From Phytoseiulus persimilis (Eukaryota > Arthropoda > Arachnida > Mesostigmata > Phytoseiidae), in NCBI GenBank assembly GCA_037576195.1, contig CM075103.1, positions 15,996,001 through 16,060,000 on the forward strand: a stretch of DNA of 64,000 nt. The letters are read 5' to 3'. The notes beneath the pieces are model-generated. The model had not been told where the DNA came from. It did not search any database and saw only the letters and a program-made list of their open reading frames with translations. Position numbers and translations under genes: made by a program. This document shows, in pieces, positions 9,416 to 24,841 of this stretch (the stretch's first letter is position 1; every line of letters begins with the position of its first letter).

Positions 9416-10080
9416 ACTAGGACGCACACCCAGCCGATGCCGTTAATGGAGGATAATTTGAAATCGAATCGTTGTTCTGAGGGGGCGCAGAGCTCCCCCC
9501 CCCAGCGGCCTACGGCCCAACTACTCAAAAACGCTTCACAAGCGTGTCGGAGCCCCGAGGTCTGACTCAGTTTCGTGACAGGGGTGTCGGGAAACTCCGC
9601 GTGATCCAGCAGGTTCCGAATACAAAGCCTTCAGACATGATTGTGAACTCACACTCACATGAATCATTCACCTTTCGGATTTGCCTTCCGTGCCCGCCCC
9701 CAGAGAACGCCTCCGATACCCAAACTTTTAAAATACACCGGCTGCATAGTTTCGAATGAGTTCGGGAGAAATTACCCCAGACTCTGGCGAAGAAGGGGCT
9801 ACTTTTTTGACGTACAACATTATTGAAACTTCTCAGTGTGTACGCATGTGAATACCGATCATTTTGCACGATGAAGCAACGTTCCGTCTATTAAGTATTA
9901 ATGCCAGGTCTTGAAAATGCCATCAATAGGGGTGGACTCTGTGTATATTAATGGTTTGAAAGAAAACCCTTTATGCTCCAGACTCGAGGGTAAATGTTGA
10001 AGCTTCTACAGTTATATATAGGACCACCTAGCTGCGGTTGCTGTCAAGCAGGCGCTGACGCGCCAAGTCAGGTGGGCGTA

Positions 10081-10876
10081 GCCTCAGATGCCAGAAACTC
10101 AGATGCCAGACTCTCAGATGCCAGAAACTCAGATGCCAGAACAAAACACTCTCCCGACTCCGGATGGGTCCCCGCTGATTCAGCGGGTTATTGGAGGCCG
10201 CGAATTGGAGGAGCGAAGTTAGTCAGAACCGGGGAGCTCAATGGGGGAAGCTCAAGCTCCAATGGCTCTAGCACAGGCAACCTCTGTTACCCTCCTTGGG
10301 CCAACAGGATCAGCTTGAGAACCACCCGGACATGTGATTATTGTCGATCGACTTGGAAAACTCAACGACGTCCTCATTGCGGGTCTCCGGACCCGCCTCA
10401 ATCCTACACTCTCTCCTTCACTGGCAGTGATGATTCGCTAGCGACGAGTAGAAAGGAAGGTAGTTCCTTCCCTAACTCCGTGCATTGAGTGAGGAATCGC
10501 CGAGCTAGCGGTCCAAGAGCCAAGTTGAGGCTGAGCGAGCTTTCGGCGAAGCGGGCTGCGACCGCTCGGAATGCGCGAAGGATCGCTTTTCTATTTCCCC
10601 GCAGCTCGAGTCCCCAAACGTCCACGCTGATCGAGATTGGAGACATGCATCGAATGTCCTATCCATTCATTCCCATTATCAGCAAACCATCAATAAATCG
10701 CGGGGGTCCGGTGCAGCGTGTACCCTATGTACGGTGTGGAGGAGGGTCTGCCGCATGATTCGCGCTTGTTGCAGACGTCGAAGACGCTACGCTCCCAAAT
10801 CCGCCTAATTAGCGGGAATCTATCCGGAATCGGGGGAGAGTTTCATTCTGGCATCTGAGTTTCTGGCATCTGAGGC
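10081..10876. mobile_element. 0.8-kb hairpin-rich segment bounded by perfect 30-bp inverted repeats
   Basis: Positions 10081-10110 are the exact reverse complement of 10847-10876. The repeat is itself two copies of CAGATGCCAGAAACT-like sequence, and the left end carries two further direct copies to 10141. The interior holds perfect hairpins: CCCGCTGA/TCAGCGGG at 10171-10187, GCGGGTC/GACCCGC at 10379-10396, and GGAAGG/CCTTCC at 10455-10471. No transposase-like ORF was found. A non-autonomous DNA element (foldback or MITE-like) is the simplest reading, but no target-site duplication could be defined. Confidence 0.55.
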
Positions 10877-11192
10877 ATAACCGTCAGGTGCAGAGCTCGT
10901 ACACCAACTTTCTGCATTGTATGAGGACGTTACCACAGTCACTCCAACAGTCCACCCCTTCTGTGAGCGCCTCCAAAAAGATACGCCCCCCCGACTTCAC
11001 ATTGCGCGGTTGGCATGCCTGAAGCAGTCGATGACACTAGACTTGACCTGAATACCTAGATAGAGAGGTAAGAGTCGGACACCACCAAGCGAATGGCTCG
11101 TGAGGGAGCGATTTCGAATCCGGAGACAAGAATGATGACGCCCGTCCCTATCGGTTTGACTCAATGCTAAGCCGAGTCCTTTCATGGTATCG

Positions 11193-11214
11193 GCCCCCGC
11201 CCGGAAGCGGGGGC
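11193..11214. repeat. Perfect 8-bp GC hairpin
   Basis: GCCCCCGC (11193-11200), a 6-nt loop CCGGAA, then GCGGGGGC (11207-11214). It lies 320 bp beyond the inverted-repeat-bounded segment and continues the hairpin-rich character of this region. Confidence 0.6.
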
Positions 11215-11331
11215 TCGGGAGACACCCAGACTTGGATAGTTCCGCGAATCCCACAGTACTGTGCCAAGGCCGTGGCGACACGTATTTATCTTCCTGAACG
11301 GATGAGGAGAGAAGGAGCAAAATCTTTCGGT

Positions 11332-11354
11332 AGGCTCAGGTTTTTCCTGAGCCT
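11332..11354. repeat. Perfect 9-bp hairpin with T5 loop
   Basis: AGGCTCAGG (11332-11340), loop TTTTT, then CCTGAGCCT (11346-11354). In this eukaryotic context it is not a rho-independent terminator. It is listed because of its perfection and its place in a hairpin-rich tract. Confidence 0.6.
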
Positions 11355-13021
11355 CCAGGACGAACGATCCTTCGGATTGAGCTCCTGGGAGTCCGGTTTG
11401 ACCTTGCCCCAGATCGGCGTTCCTCAACAGGGGCGGAGCGCTCTTCCCCCGAACAAGCCCTCTCATGGACAGCCACGGAAGATTCCCATTGTTCCGGAGG
11501 CGAGGCAGGATTCCCGTCTGAGGGGGGTTGACACCATGGATTCCGTTCGGATTCAAACTCATCCCAAACTCTACATTTGGTTGAGGGCAATGCGCAGTCG
11601 CCATTCCAGAAGTGAGGTGTTTCAGTCGGGGACTCATGGTTTTCAGGGAGGAGCTGCTGAAGCACTTGCGGATCCCGAGGCGAGCCACGGGACGAAAAAG
11701 CTCGATAACCGCAGCTGGGGCCAGAGTGTTGCGTCTCAGAAATAGAAGATCCGGACAACACATTTCAGTTTGGACTCCTTGAAGTCTTACAAGTTGATAA
11801 GAACTCAACTTAACGATCACGCTGCGTTCGACCGGACGATCAATATTGCCCCGCGATGCGTACCCATGAGAAATCATCGATATTCCATGGCAGTATTCTC
11901 CCGACAGACGCCCGTTTTCCCCAGAGTGTCAGATTTGTGAATTCTGAGACCGATTTGATCCGCCCGAGCCCGGAGTTCTTGGACACAGTTCTTGGACGGC
12001 GGATGAACCATGGTGCTGATTCCGGAGAGAACCGAGTCCCTTGAGTTGAAAGTGTAGGGGGAATTGATATACGCAAAATCGAAGTCTTCGTTCCCTCCAG
12101 AGGATAGGAAAATGCAGTAGGCTCTGTGACTCCCCCTGAAGTACAGTACAACCTCGGTCACTTGAACTCATCAGTGCAGAAAACAGTTGAATTTATCGGA
12201 ATCGCACAGTGATGGAAGTTGAAAGGATCGAACTTGAGGTCCGTTGTTGTAATGATCCAGGTTGACATCCGAATCGTTGATAAACAGAGTGGCTTATCTT
12301 CGTCGGGGATTCCCGAACTCGATCTCGTTTCGGCCATAACTTTCGCAGTTCTTGGAATTTTTCCGGAAATCAAGGAGCGATCGATAGAGGATATCGGGGC
12401 GGTTATTCGTATTCGAAATTCAAATGGATATGATAAAAACTGCGGTCAGTGAATGGTTCTGAAAAGGACCGATTTTTCTAGAAGTCATCTTGAAAACGTC
12501 AATATCCATCCGATCGGACTCGAAGGGGTCTCGTTGGACGCGCTTGAGGAGACCAATCATTCGCCGGGAAACCGATCGATGATCGCTAACTTATTTCCTC
12601 GGAAGATGGCACGCGATCGTCTTTTTAAACGGCCTGTACGTTGGCTAATGCGAGCTCCGATTGCCTTCGATCAGCACACTGCTCTTGGCCGTAAGTCTCT
12701 GCCCTTGAAATCCTTTGCGACTTATTGTGATCAAACCTTCAAACGAATACGATTTCCGACGTACTTTGAATTCTGAGAATAACTGACTGGTTCTAAAAAC
12801 ATGCGAACCTCGGACCTGCGAAGCCATGTCTCAGGGCTTCTGAGACCCATAATTCTCATTTTCAGTTCAGATCGAGGACCGTGATCCGGGGATACATTTT
12901 CGAACTCGGAGATGCAACCAGCATCTAGTAACGTCTCCCCTTCTAGTCAGCTGTGACACTTCTGTTCGCCTTCGCTTTGTTCCCCGGCGTCTGATTCGAG
13001 AGAGATCTACTGTGGTGAGCT
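11355..13021. other. Intergenic stretch without a recognised gene
   Basis: Moderately long ORFs on both strands (for example 231 codons on minus at 11182-11877) have no family resemblance, and all frames are open together, which points to chance. A plus-strand ORF from an ATG near 12252 to a stop near 12452 reads in a protein-like way but could not be linked to exons. Confidence 0.4.
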
Positions 13022-16000
13022 TTATCGTTTATTGAATGTTTTGTGAAACTGTTCATAGAAGCGAATGGATTCCGCGCTTATGCGTGGTCTGACGGTGTCG
13101 AGAGCCTGTGTGAAATGCCGTCTGCGTATGGCGAGAATTTCAAAAGACTCTTCAAGGGCTTTCATGACCGCCTCTTGAACAACTGCGACGATCTGGAAGG
13201 GAGAGCGTAAAAGTCAGAATCATGAATCTCACTAGATTGAGAGAACTCGCTCCGATGGTAGGTAATTCAAGTTCTCGGACCTCTGCACCGGAGTATCCTT
13301 TAGTCTTGGTTACAAGCTCCTCGATGGCAACGTCTTTGTCCACTTGGCGTTGACTCAGCGAGATTTTGAGAATTTCCCGGCGTGTATCATCATCCGGGAG
13401 TGGAACGTAAACGACACAATCAAGACGCCCAGGTCGGAGAAGAGCCTGCGCGAAAATAAGATCTTAGCTCACTCTTTGACGAAAGGAATTTGGAAGCTGA
13501 AGTTCGTAGACACGGAGCGAACGAAACGCAGACCTCATCGATTATGTCCGGGCGGTTCGTTGCGGCGATGAGAATGACATTCTCCAAGCCCTCAATGCCG
13601 TCGATTTCAGTGAGCAACTGAGTCAAAACCCTATCGCCAACACCGCTTCCGCCCGAGGAATTCTCTCTCTTGGACGCGATCGCATCTGGAAATGACATGA
13701 TGGATATGGAACCGCGTTAAGAGAGGAATCAGGCGAGATGCTTGCCTCATGCGAGGGAGTTCTTGACCTCTCTCGCAACGAACTGCGGGATTGGTCTCGG
13801 ACGTTCCTTTTCCGCCGTTCAAGGGAATCATACCGACCTATCTCATCGAAGAAAACAACAGCTGGAGCCACGTTTCGAGCTCTTCGGAACAAGTCTCGAA
13901 CGGCTTTTTCACTGTCCCCGACCCACTTCGAGAACAGTTCGGAGCCGTTGACAGCGAGGAAATTGAGCGAGCTCTCCGTAGCAAGAGCTCGGGCGATCAT
14001 AGTTTTCGAACATCCTGGAGGGCCGTACATCAACAGTCCGCTCGGTGGTTTGATCTTGAACCTGTGAAAAGAGAGCGCTCTTGAAATTTCGTCGCAGCCC
14101 TTGCCGAAAGTGGGAGACCTCACATCAGAATTCGGAATCTCGTCAGAGTCTGTAGACTACGGATCCTCGAGAATCTGAGCTCAGTTCGCGGCATTCCGAG
14201 TCGAGAAAACAAACTATAAACCAACAACCGGTTTCAGTCCACTCTGACGGATTTCAGGCCCGCTACCGATCGAGAACGCCACGAAAAAACTTTTCCATAT
14301 TCCTTGAGCACAGAAGATCAAAGAATACCTCTGAAACGCTTCTTTGTGCAGAATGGGCCACTCGACGCACTGACGGAAACGCTTCTTCACATCTTCCATG
14401 CCGCCTATATCTTTCCAAAAAACTTTGGGAATTTCCAAAACTACATCCCGCATTTCGAGAGGCCTCACAACCTGCAAGTCAGGGAAAGAGGATTGTGATT
14501 CAGTACTTTCATACTGAACACTTTTTGTCCGATGATGGGATGGGATTCTGCATGATATTGTTGACCGTTTCAGAACTTGGATCGAAATACCTTGAGAGCC
14601 TGCTTAACGTGTTCAGCCCTGACGCAAATCTCGTCCGCTCCTGACATTGACGGAGCCAGCGACTCTCTAACTAGGGTTTCAATGTTCGCACCCGAGTACC
14701 CGTGTAAAGCAGAGCTTATCTGCATCGAAAAGGAGGAAAAAAAAAACAGAATTTAGCGCAAGAAAATCCAAAAAATCTGAGGACTCCTCCTCAGATTTTC
14801 TGTCTGGGATGAATGGGATCATCCTGAGATTGATGTCAAAATAAGTTCTACCCAATGATGTGACGGACGTTCAATCGTCAAGCTTTGCTTTGTCGATGCC
14901 TCACCTCATCGAGCTCACTGTCCGTGATTGCGTGAGGAACACCACGAAGGCTCTGTTTGAGAATTTCGATGCGCTCATCAGAACTGGGGATCGTTGTTTC
15001 GATTTCTCGGTCGAACAGAGCTTGGAGAATGCCATCCACACTCGATGATTTGTTCGTTGTCGCTATGACCAATGTCTGGTGAAAAGATCCTTCGAATTTT
15101 AGTTCATTCCATTATCTCACTTCTCGACCCCCCCCCCCCCCCCACAACTATTCGCCATTGTTGACCAGGATCGGAGATGAGGTTTCGGGTTCCGGAAGAT
15201 TGTGCATGCATGGCTCGGTCTCTCGTTAAAGGCCGCAACTACCTGTTGAGGGAGTTCTTTGAGAACCGCAATGAGTTTCGCCTGCATTTCCTTATCTTTC
15301 TTTCCACTGAAAGAGTCCAAGTTATCGACGAGAACCAGACAAGTAGAGGCTCTTCTCGCGAGACGAGCGGTTTCGCCCGCACTTTTGCTCAATCTGCGAA
15401 ATGAGAAGAGGTTATCTCTCGGGTTCGGGCTCACTCTGTGGACAGAGAGCGTCTGGTGAGAATACCGTAGGGAGTCTCAATCGAAGTTGAGCCGAACTCA
15501 CAGTCGCGGGAGATTCTGGACCGTGATCTCAAATATCTCCTTCTTCAAATCAGTAGCGACAGCCCTAACTAAGAGTGACTTTCCGGTGCCAGGAAGTCCT
15601 GTCAGGAGGAGTCGGCGGGGTGGGAACTTTCCTGGAAATGTGGCGAGCTGAACTTGACGGCTCCTCGAGGAACAATGGAGAAAGCTGGATCCGGAAGCGA
15701 CGGTGCAAGAATTTTGAGTGAATGAGGAGGTTGTTAGATGAGTCTCTGAGTGTGTCGACTCACCGAACGCCAACAGCTTCTGGACTTTGTTTTCGGGGAT
15801 GCGAGTCAGGGTTTGGAGAGTTTCCTTCTGACTGCGAAGACCCCCAATATCGTCATATTCCAACTGCTTCTCAGTATGAGCCTCTTCAGCTACCGTGGGC
15901 ATCGTCACGGTTATTTCGGTGCGGTGACTGATTCTGCAACAGAACGTGGTCTGTTTTCTCAAAAGCAATGATAGCATCGCCTTGAGATGTAGAATAGCCA

Positions 16001-17069
16001 GTTTAGACTACGACCAGCTCCGATACGATCGGAACATTTGATTCCGAACGAGGAGAGAAATGAAAACTCGCGCTCGAACTCTAGTCAACTGTCTTACCTG
16101 AAGTATGGACTGACTTTTTCCTTTATAGAGAGGTTCCCTAAAGAAGCTTCCAGGGAGCCATCCTCTGATGAGATATCTTGCACTTTCAATCGGAAGACCT
16201 CACATAAATGAGCGAGAGTTATCATACTGCCCTGTTGAAGACAGCTCGAATCTGCAAAAAAGCAAACTTGCAACATGATTGCTTCATGGAGGCAGCGGGT
16301 CCCCACACGCCACCTGGCTCATGTTTCCAACTCACAGAATTTCCTGCGGAAGCCCTCAACCAGCAGGCCGGTATCGCTGGCTTCACCGGTGACCAATTCC
16401 AATTCCAAACAGGCAGCATCGAGGATTCTGGAGGAATGCTGCTCGACGTTGACCCTCGTCGCTGTTTGGAAATTACGGTCTGGCATCAGAGGACAGACAG
16501 ACAGGAGTCCGAGAGCCTTGAACGACACAAATATTCTTTAGGCGGAGAGATCCTGAAATCGACACCTCCCATGACGCCCCGCGCCTGGCTGAATCGGGGA
16601 CTGCAGTGGAGTGCGGAGCGACAAGAGAACTCACCGAATTCGGCCACGCCAACTTCAGTGAACTATGTCCGGATTCTGTCAAGATGTGGACATAGCTGCC
16701 ACAATTTATATTGCATACTTTCATCGTTGACGGGTTCAGGAACACCACTTGTTGCTGGAACGCCATCGACAGCTTCTCCAGATCGGAATCTGTTGGCGTA
16801 ATACTTCATAGAATATCATCCGAAGCCATTCAAAAACTTTTGAATGATTTCTGAGGCGGAAATTAATCACGACACTTTCCTCGGTTCTGGATTTCACGCA
16901 CGGATCCGTAAATAGATTTATTGCATATGAAATCGTAGTCGACATCGAATCCAGGTGTCCATTCGTCACAGTGGGATTCATGTTTTTCGCGGTCTTTCGG
17001 GAGAACGAGCACCAAACACTTCACGCACTCACTGAAGTCGCACTTTTCTTCTTTTCTTTTAGGTGGCAT
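13022..17069 (-). CDS. AFG2/SPATA5-type double AAA+ ATPase
   Basis: Coding exons on the minus strand: 16766-16635, 16516-16336, 16251-16098, 15933-15764, 15631-15502, 15393-15243, 15075-14905, 14719-14591, 14471-14329, 14061-13838, 13685-13534, 13445-13281, 13192-13022. All phases join, giving 690 residues from the Met at 16766. An earlier exon from an ATG at 17069 ([10 protein letters not shown], with a Cys/His zinc-finger-like [20 protein letters not shown]) probably starts the protein, but its junction to the next exon is unresolved. D1: Walker A GLPGTGKS (about residue 225), Walker [12 protein letters not shown] (about 275), no RRPGR finger. D2: GPPGCSKT (about 467), VVFFDEID (about 524), [26 protein letters not shown] and the C-terminal HFTQAL...PRI region are diagnostic of the AFG2 group, which releases Rlp24 from pre-60S ribosomes in the cytoplasm. 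The stop codon lies at 13024-13022. Confidence 0.92.
13028..13033 (-). promoter_or_regulatory. AATAAA within the last codons of the AFG2-type gene
   Basis: The codons Asn-Lys just before Arg-stop read AAT AAA, a canonical poly(A) signal. No other AATAAA was noticed in the following 180 bp on the minus strand, so it may be the real signal, giving a 3' UTR of only about 10-20 nt. Confidence 0.4.
15127..15143. repeat. Poly(C) tract in an AFG2 intron
   Basis: A run of about 17 C on plus (G on the transcribed strand's mRNA sense) lies in the intron between exons 15393-15243 and 15075-14905. Such runs are prone to slippage and assembly error. Confidence 0.8.
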
Positions 17070-17175
17070 GCTGATAATCTGTTCACCGCCCCCCGGCAGC
17101 GCTTGGAGTAGCGTGGAACCGACGGCTCTGAGATCTCCTTACCCAGAGATTCCCCTGGGATTTCCTTACGTTAGA

Positions 17176-17697
17176 GACCTCGAGTTTAATTCTTCAGAAC
17201 GGAAATCCCGAATCGATTCGAACAGCTGCCGCGCGTGCTGAGCTCGGTGTTGTTCTCTGGCCGCGTGACAGAATTCGTCTGCTTTGATTGTCGACAAGAG
17301 AAACTCAACTGCTCCGGAAAGTCTTTCTTGATGGCTGTCCTGCGCCGATAGTGGATGCCTTCACTGGAGGAGCTCTTGGCTTGGCGTAGGTATCTTCTGA
17401 CACCATCTAGAGTGGGTATGTGGCCCCGGGGGCCTCGCTGTCCGATATGGAAGCATTCGCGCGGCCCAGGGCGAACGAGACACTGTTGTCGTCTGCTTTC
17501 AAGTGGAGGACCGCGGGGAATAACAACTATCCAGGGCTCCCTACCGGTTATACATTCGGAGAAGAGCTATAGTTCCACATGCGTATCGATTCCTGATGAG
17601 TCTGCGAGCTCTCGAAAATATCACCGGTTACAGTGACAACATTCGATAAGCGAGTGAGAGTCCACAGGAGCATTAAGGTGCAGGAGTTTTGAGCCAT
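17176..17697 (-). CDS. Possible secreted-protein gene between AFG2 and ANKRD16 (structure unresolved)
   Basis: On minus an ATG at 17697 opens MAQNSCTLMLLWTLTRLSNV, a signal-peptide-like start, with a TATA-like GAATATAG about 55 bp upstream. The frame ends after about 49 codons at a GTATAA that could be a splice donor. Downstream, one minus frame reads SGAVEFLLSTIKADEFCHAA and continues as a charged helix to a stop near 17176. Another minus frame stays open for over 110 codons (about 17545-17195). I cannot choose between these models, and no family is recognised. It may be a two- or three-exon gene or chance. Confidence 0.3.
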
Positions 17698-17892
17698 CGA
17701 GTGAATGGGGTCATTCCGGGGAACAAACGACCACCGTATGATTCCCCCCTCCTATATTCACGGCTCTGAGTAGCTTGCCCTGGAGCCGAGTGTACAGCTG
17801 ATCGATGACTTATAGGCTGAGATACACCCACTCTGATCGAATGAGTTGTTTGTTCTCTTGTCACCTGATACCGTACAGAGCCCGTCACGGAA

Positions 17893-21684
<3,792 letters not shown>

Positions 21685-21725
21685 TCGAACTTTCCCTGCT
21701 TTATTGTCGCGTGTCCGTCGATTTC

Positions 21726-21731
21726 AATAAA
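21726..21731 (+). promoter_or_regulatory. Poly(A) signal of the ANKRD16-like gene
   Basis: AATAAA 42 bp after the TGA at 21682-21684 fits the end of the seven-exon model. Confidence 0.7.
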
Positions 21732-22573
21732 GCAACAAAACTGACGGAGGCCGTCTTGGAAACGATCGAATCGTTGCGATTCCTCTCCCGAGGTCCAAAG
21801 TTCAGGCTGGAGAGGACTGGATCCTCCCGACCCCCCCTGGGGATCTCATCTCCGGAGGGACGTGGTCCCCTTTGAGAACAGGGAGAAATCTGAGTGTTCT
21901 GACAGGATCCTTCATGCGAAAGATGGCACCACCCGAGCAACGCTCGCAGCATACGAAGCTCCGAGTGTATTATTGCATTGCGAAAAGTAATTGTTCATTC
22001 CGACTTGTTTGACTGGCTCGTTGCTCCGACACCTGCGAAGGAATGTAGGGCTCGCAGTCGGATTGCAGCTGCTGGAATCCGGTGGCTCGACAAAGGCAGG
22101 AAGGAGTCTAGTAATGGGGGAGCGGGAAGAGGCTCTGAGACAGACGGTCGCGCAGGCATCTCGAGTGGGTGCGCATCGCATCGTCTTATGACGTCGTTTG
22201 ATTCGGTGCAGCTCTAGATATGAGGCTTCTCTCACTCGACAATGCCTTCAATCGAATGACATAACGGTCTGCCAATAGCTGCATTCGTCTCCTCCAGCAA
22301 TATCGGGAGCTGAGACACCGCGAAGGAGGGTTTCGCGTCTTGTTGCTTTGTGTGTTCCTCCCTCTTTCCGCAGGTGAGATTCCCGTCAGCGGATGAAGGT
22401 ATCGCACATTTGTCGAGTCATATCTTCGGTTGTGCAGTTTGAGGGTGACAGGAAACAGGAGCGAGGTGGGCGGGGTCGGGGGTAGGCGACCGGAGAGCAC
22501 AGGAACGGGTGCGGGCTTAGGGCGCGGAGAATAGATGAGAACTTGTTCTCGGTGATGGTTGTTCCTTTCCGTA
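21732..22573. other. Intergenic stretch without a recognised gene
   Basis: ORFs on both strands are short and without resemblance to known families. No repeats of note. Confidence 0.4.
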
Positions 22574-22750
22574 GCGCGTCCGATTACCATATTGAATAAA
22601 AGGAGGAAACGAAGCAATGGGAGTGGCCGCCTGGGGGAACACGAGCTCTATGGAGATCATGAACGAAGGCGAATCAAGAATAACACCCTCGAGATCGGAG
22701 AGAGCGACAACGAAAAACTCCAACAGCGGGAGAGAGGCTCCAAGCCAAGT
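22574..22750 (+). CDS. Possible internal exon of an unrecognised gene
   Basis: A pyrimidine-rich TTCCTTTCCGTAG acceptor is followed by an open frame reading RPITILNKRRKRSNGSGRL and continuing as a highly charged, Lys/Arg/Glu-rich stretch. It ends at two overlapping consensus donors (GTGAGT at 22751, GTAAGT at 22755). A further candidate exon after TTTCCTCAG at 23263 and a coding-like stretch around 23410-23550 lie downstream, but I could not join the phases. No function can be named. Confidence 0.3.
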
Positions 22751-22754
22751 GTGA

Positions 22755-24841
22755 GTAAGTGAGCGCCGCTCGTTGTACTGAAATTTGTCCAGGGAATTAG
22801 ACCTCCCTGACTTCATCGCCTTCGAAAGGCCGCTCCGTGGAAGGGTGGCACGAACTTTCGCCTGAGAACGATGGGTCGCTGGAGCGCTTCGGTGGGGCGA
22901 TCATGATACGCTGGAGCTGCAGGCGGGAGAAAGCGCGACCCCCGAGGAGCCTCTCGACAGTTCGGCGCGAAGACCTCTTCTCGCTCGCTGTAGTGAGTCG
23001 GGCCACCCTCGGGAGAGCTCCAGGGCGAATATCTCGGTGTAGTAGCAGCAGAATATTCGCACTTAAAATGATCTCATTCACTGTTCTTACAAATCCCACA
23101 AGGGGTTCCAACGGCTGATTTTCTTGCACGTTTTCCTAACTTCCACTCCCGGCTGACTGCTCGCCTGATAGCTGGCCACTACTTTACCCATTGTTCCCAG
23201 CGACCGAGAATTTCCATTTCCGAAAGGGTTCTCGTTCGGCTGAACATTTTTCATCTTTCCTCAGATCTAACAAGGTAGAGAACATCCACAGACACGACCA
23301 GGGTCGTCCTTCTCACTCAGCGGATTCTCATTCGAACAGCTTGCAGAGTGCTGCGTCGCTCATGATGGAACCAGATCGGCGGGAAAAGCCACGACCCGAG
23401 CAAAAAAGATCCCTCTGTGATCATCTCTCCTGTCTCCGCAGGTCACTCTAATTCGAGAATCTCGCTTCCCGAGAATCCGAAACCACTCAAAAGTCGACTT
23501 CATGAAGAAGACGATCGCGGAGCAGAGACATCAAGGACTTGATGAAATCTCAAGGTAGTGGACAATTGTGAAAAAGGTCGAGGGTACCGAGAGGCTCCTC
23601 TCCCCACGTGGCAAGGAAGAACGTTTTAGGTACAGTATAACGGCCAGTTTCGCTTCAGATGAGCTCAGCACGTGAGCTCCGGTATCGAAGACTCCTTGCA
23701 GCAGTTTGAATCGAATACTGCGACAGTACGCTCCATTTCGATACAAGCCTCCTATATGAGTACGCGCCCCAGGTACTAATACGCGCCTCCACGGCTCTGA
23801 GACGGATTCCCGGGTTACATGATCCGACACAACAATGCTGATGCTGTGAGATAAACAGCCGAGAGATTAAGTTGAGCGGTCTCTATCGTTCTGATTCGCA
23901 TCGGACTTTCTTCTCCGGTCTGGGCCTGCCGAATATGATTCCATTCAACACCGCAAAAGTTAACCCGAGCTGGACATCCCCGGGCCCCGAAGAAGAAAGG
24001 TTGTGAAATCCAGAGGTCTTGTGTTCTAGCGTCAGAGATTCGGTACAAGCTCGAAGGCCGAATCGCTTCCTACGCCGTCCCATATATTCCGCTATGCTTG
24101 TAAAAACTGCGCTCGAGTCACGTGTTTGTCATGTGAAACACGGAGATTCAACGCCTTAGTTTCAGGTCGGACTCGAATTCCCTTTCCGATGGGTTCTCTG
24201 GAAGAATCCAACTTTGGGCTTCTGAACATCGAAGCTCTGGCCATGACCAGAGTCCGGAAGTTCGGGTGTTCTTCCCAGATAATTCCCAGGTGATTGATGG
24301 GATGAATTAGAAAAATCAGCTGAACTTCCGCGCTCTAGTTGCGACCATCATCAAACGCGATTGAGTTGGTAAATCCGAAACTTGAGCCGATCCCCACAGA
24401 AGAAGTCGGAGATATTATCCTGCGAGCTCGCATTCGAACTGCGGCTTGCCCCTGCGAATCGGAGCATAATCGGGGACGCGCGAACGAGAAGTCCAAAGGA
24501 AGAGAAACGGAGTTGGGGCCGACCAGACAAAGGTAGATAACTTGAGGGGATCTTTGGAGGATTCGTGTGGGCTCATTGAAGCGGAATTGATCCTCTGCCA
24601 GATCGAGTCTGGGCCCTCCCGCTCATGGACGCGGTGGCTTCGCCTCCCCACCGCACCACATCGAAGGGCCGTGGTGTCTTCACAGAATTCCTCGCCGAGT
24701 CAGTGATTGGCTGGAGAGGTCGTTATACCCGATCACAAAGCAGTACGTTGCCATATTGAGGTCACGGGCACGAGCTATTCCTACAGCATCCTTAGCCATT
24801 CGTCCCGCTAATCGACATAGTCTTCCCGAAAGAAGCAAACA
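22755..24841. other. Stretch with only weak coding hints
   Basis: Apart from the candidate exons near 23264-23550 noted with the upstream exon, no gene, repeat or transposon was recognised on either strand. Confidence 0.35.

Noticed and set aside
11332..11354. Hairpin with T run as a bacterial terminator
   Set aside because: The T run is the loop, not the tail, and the window is eukaryotic.
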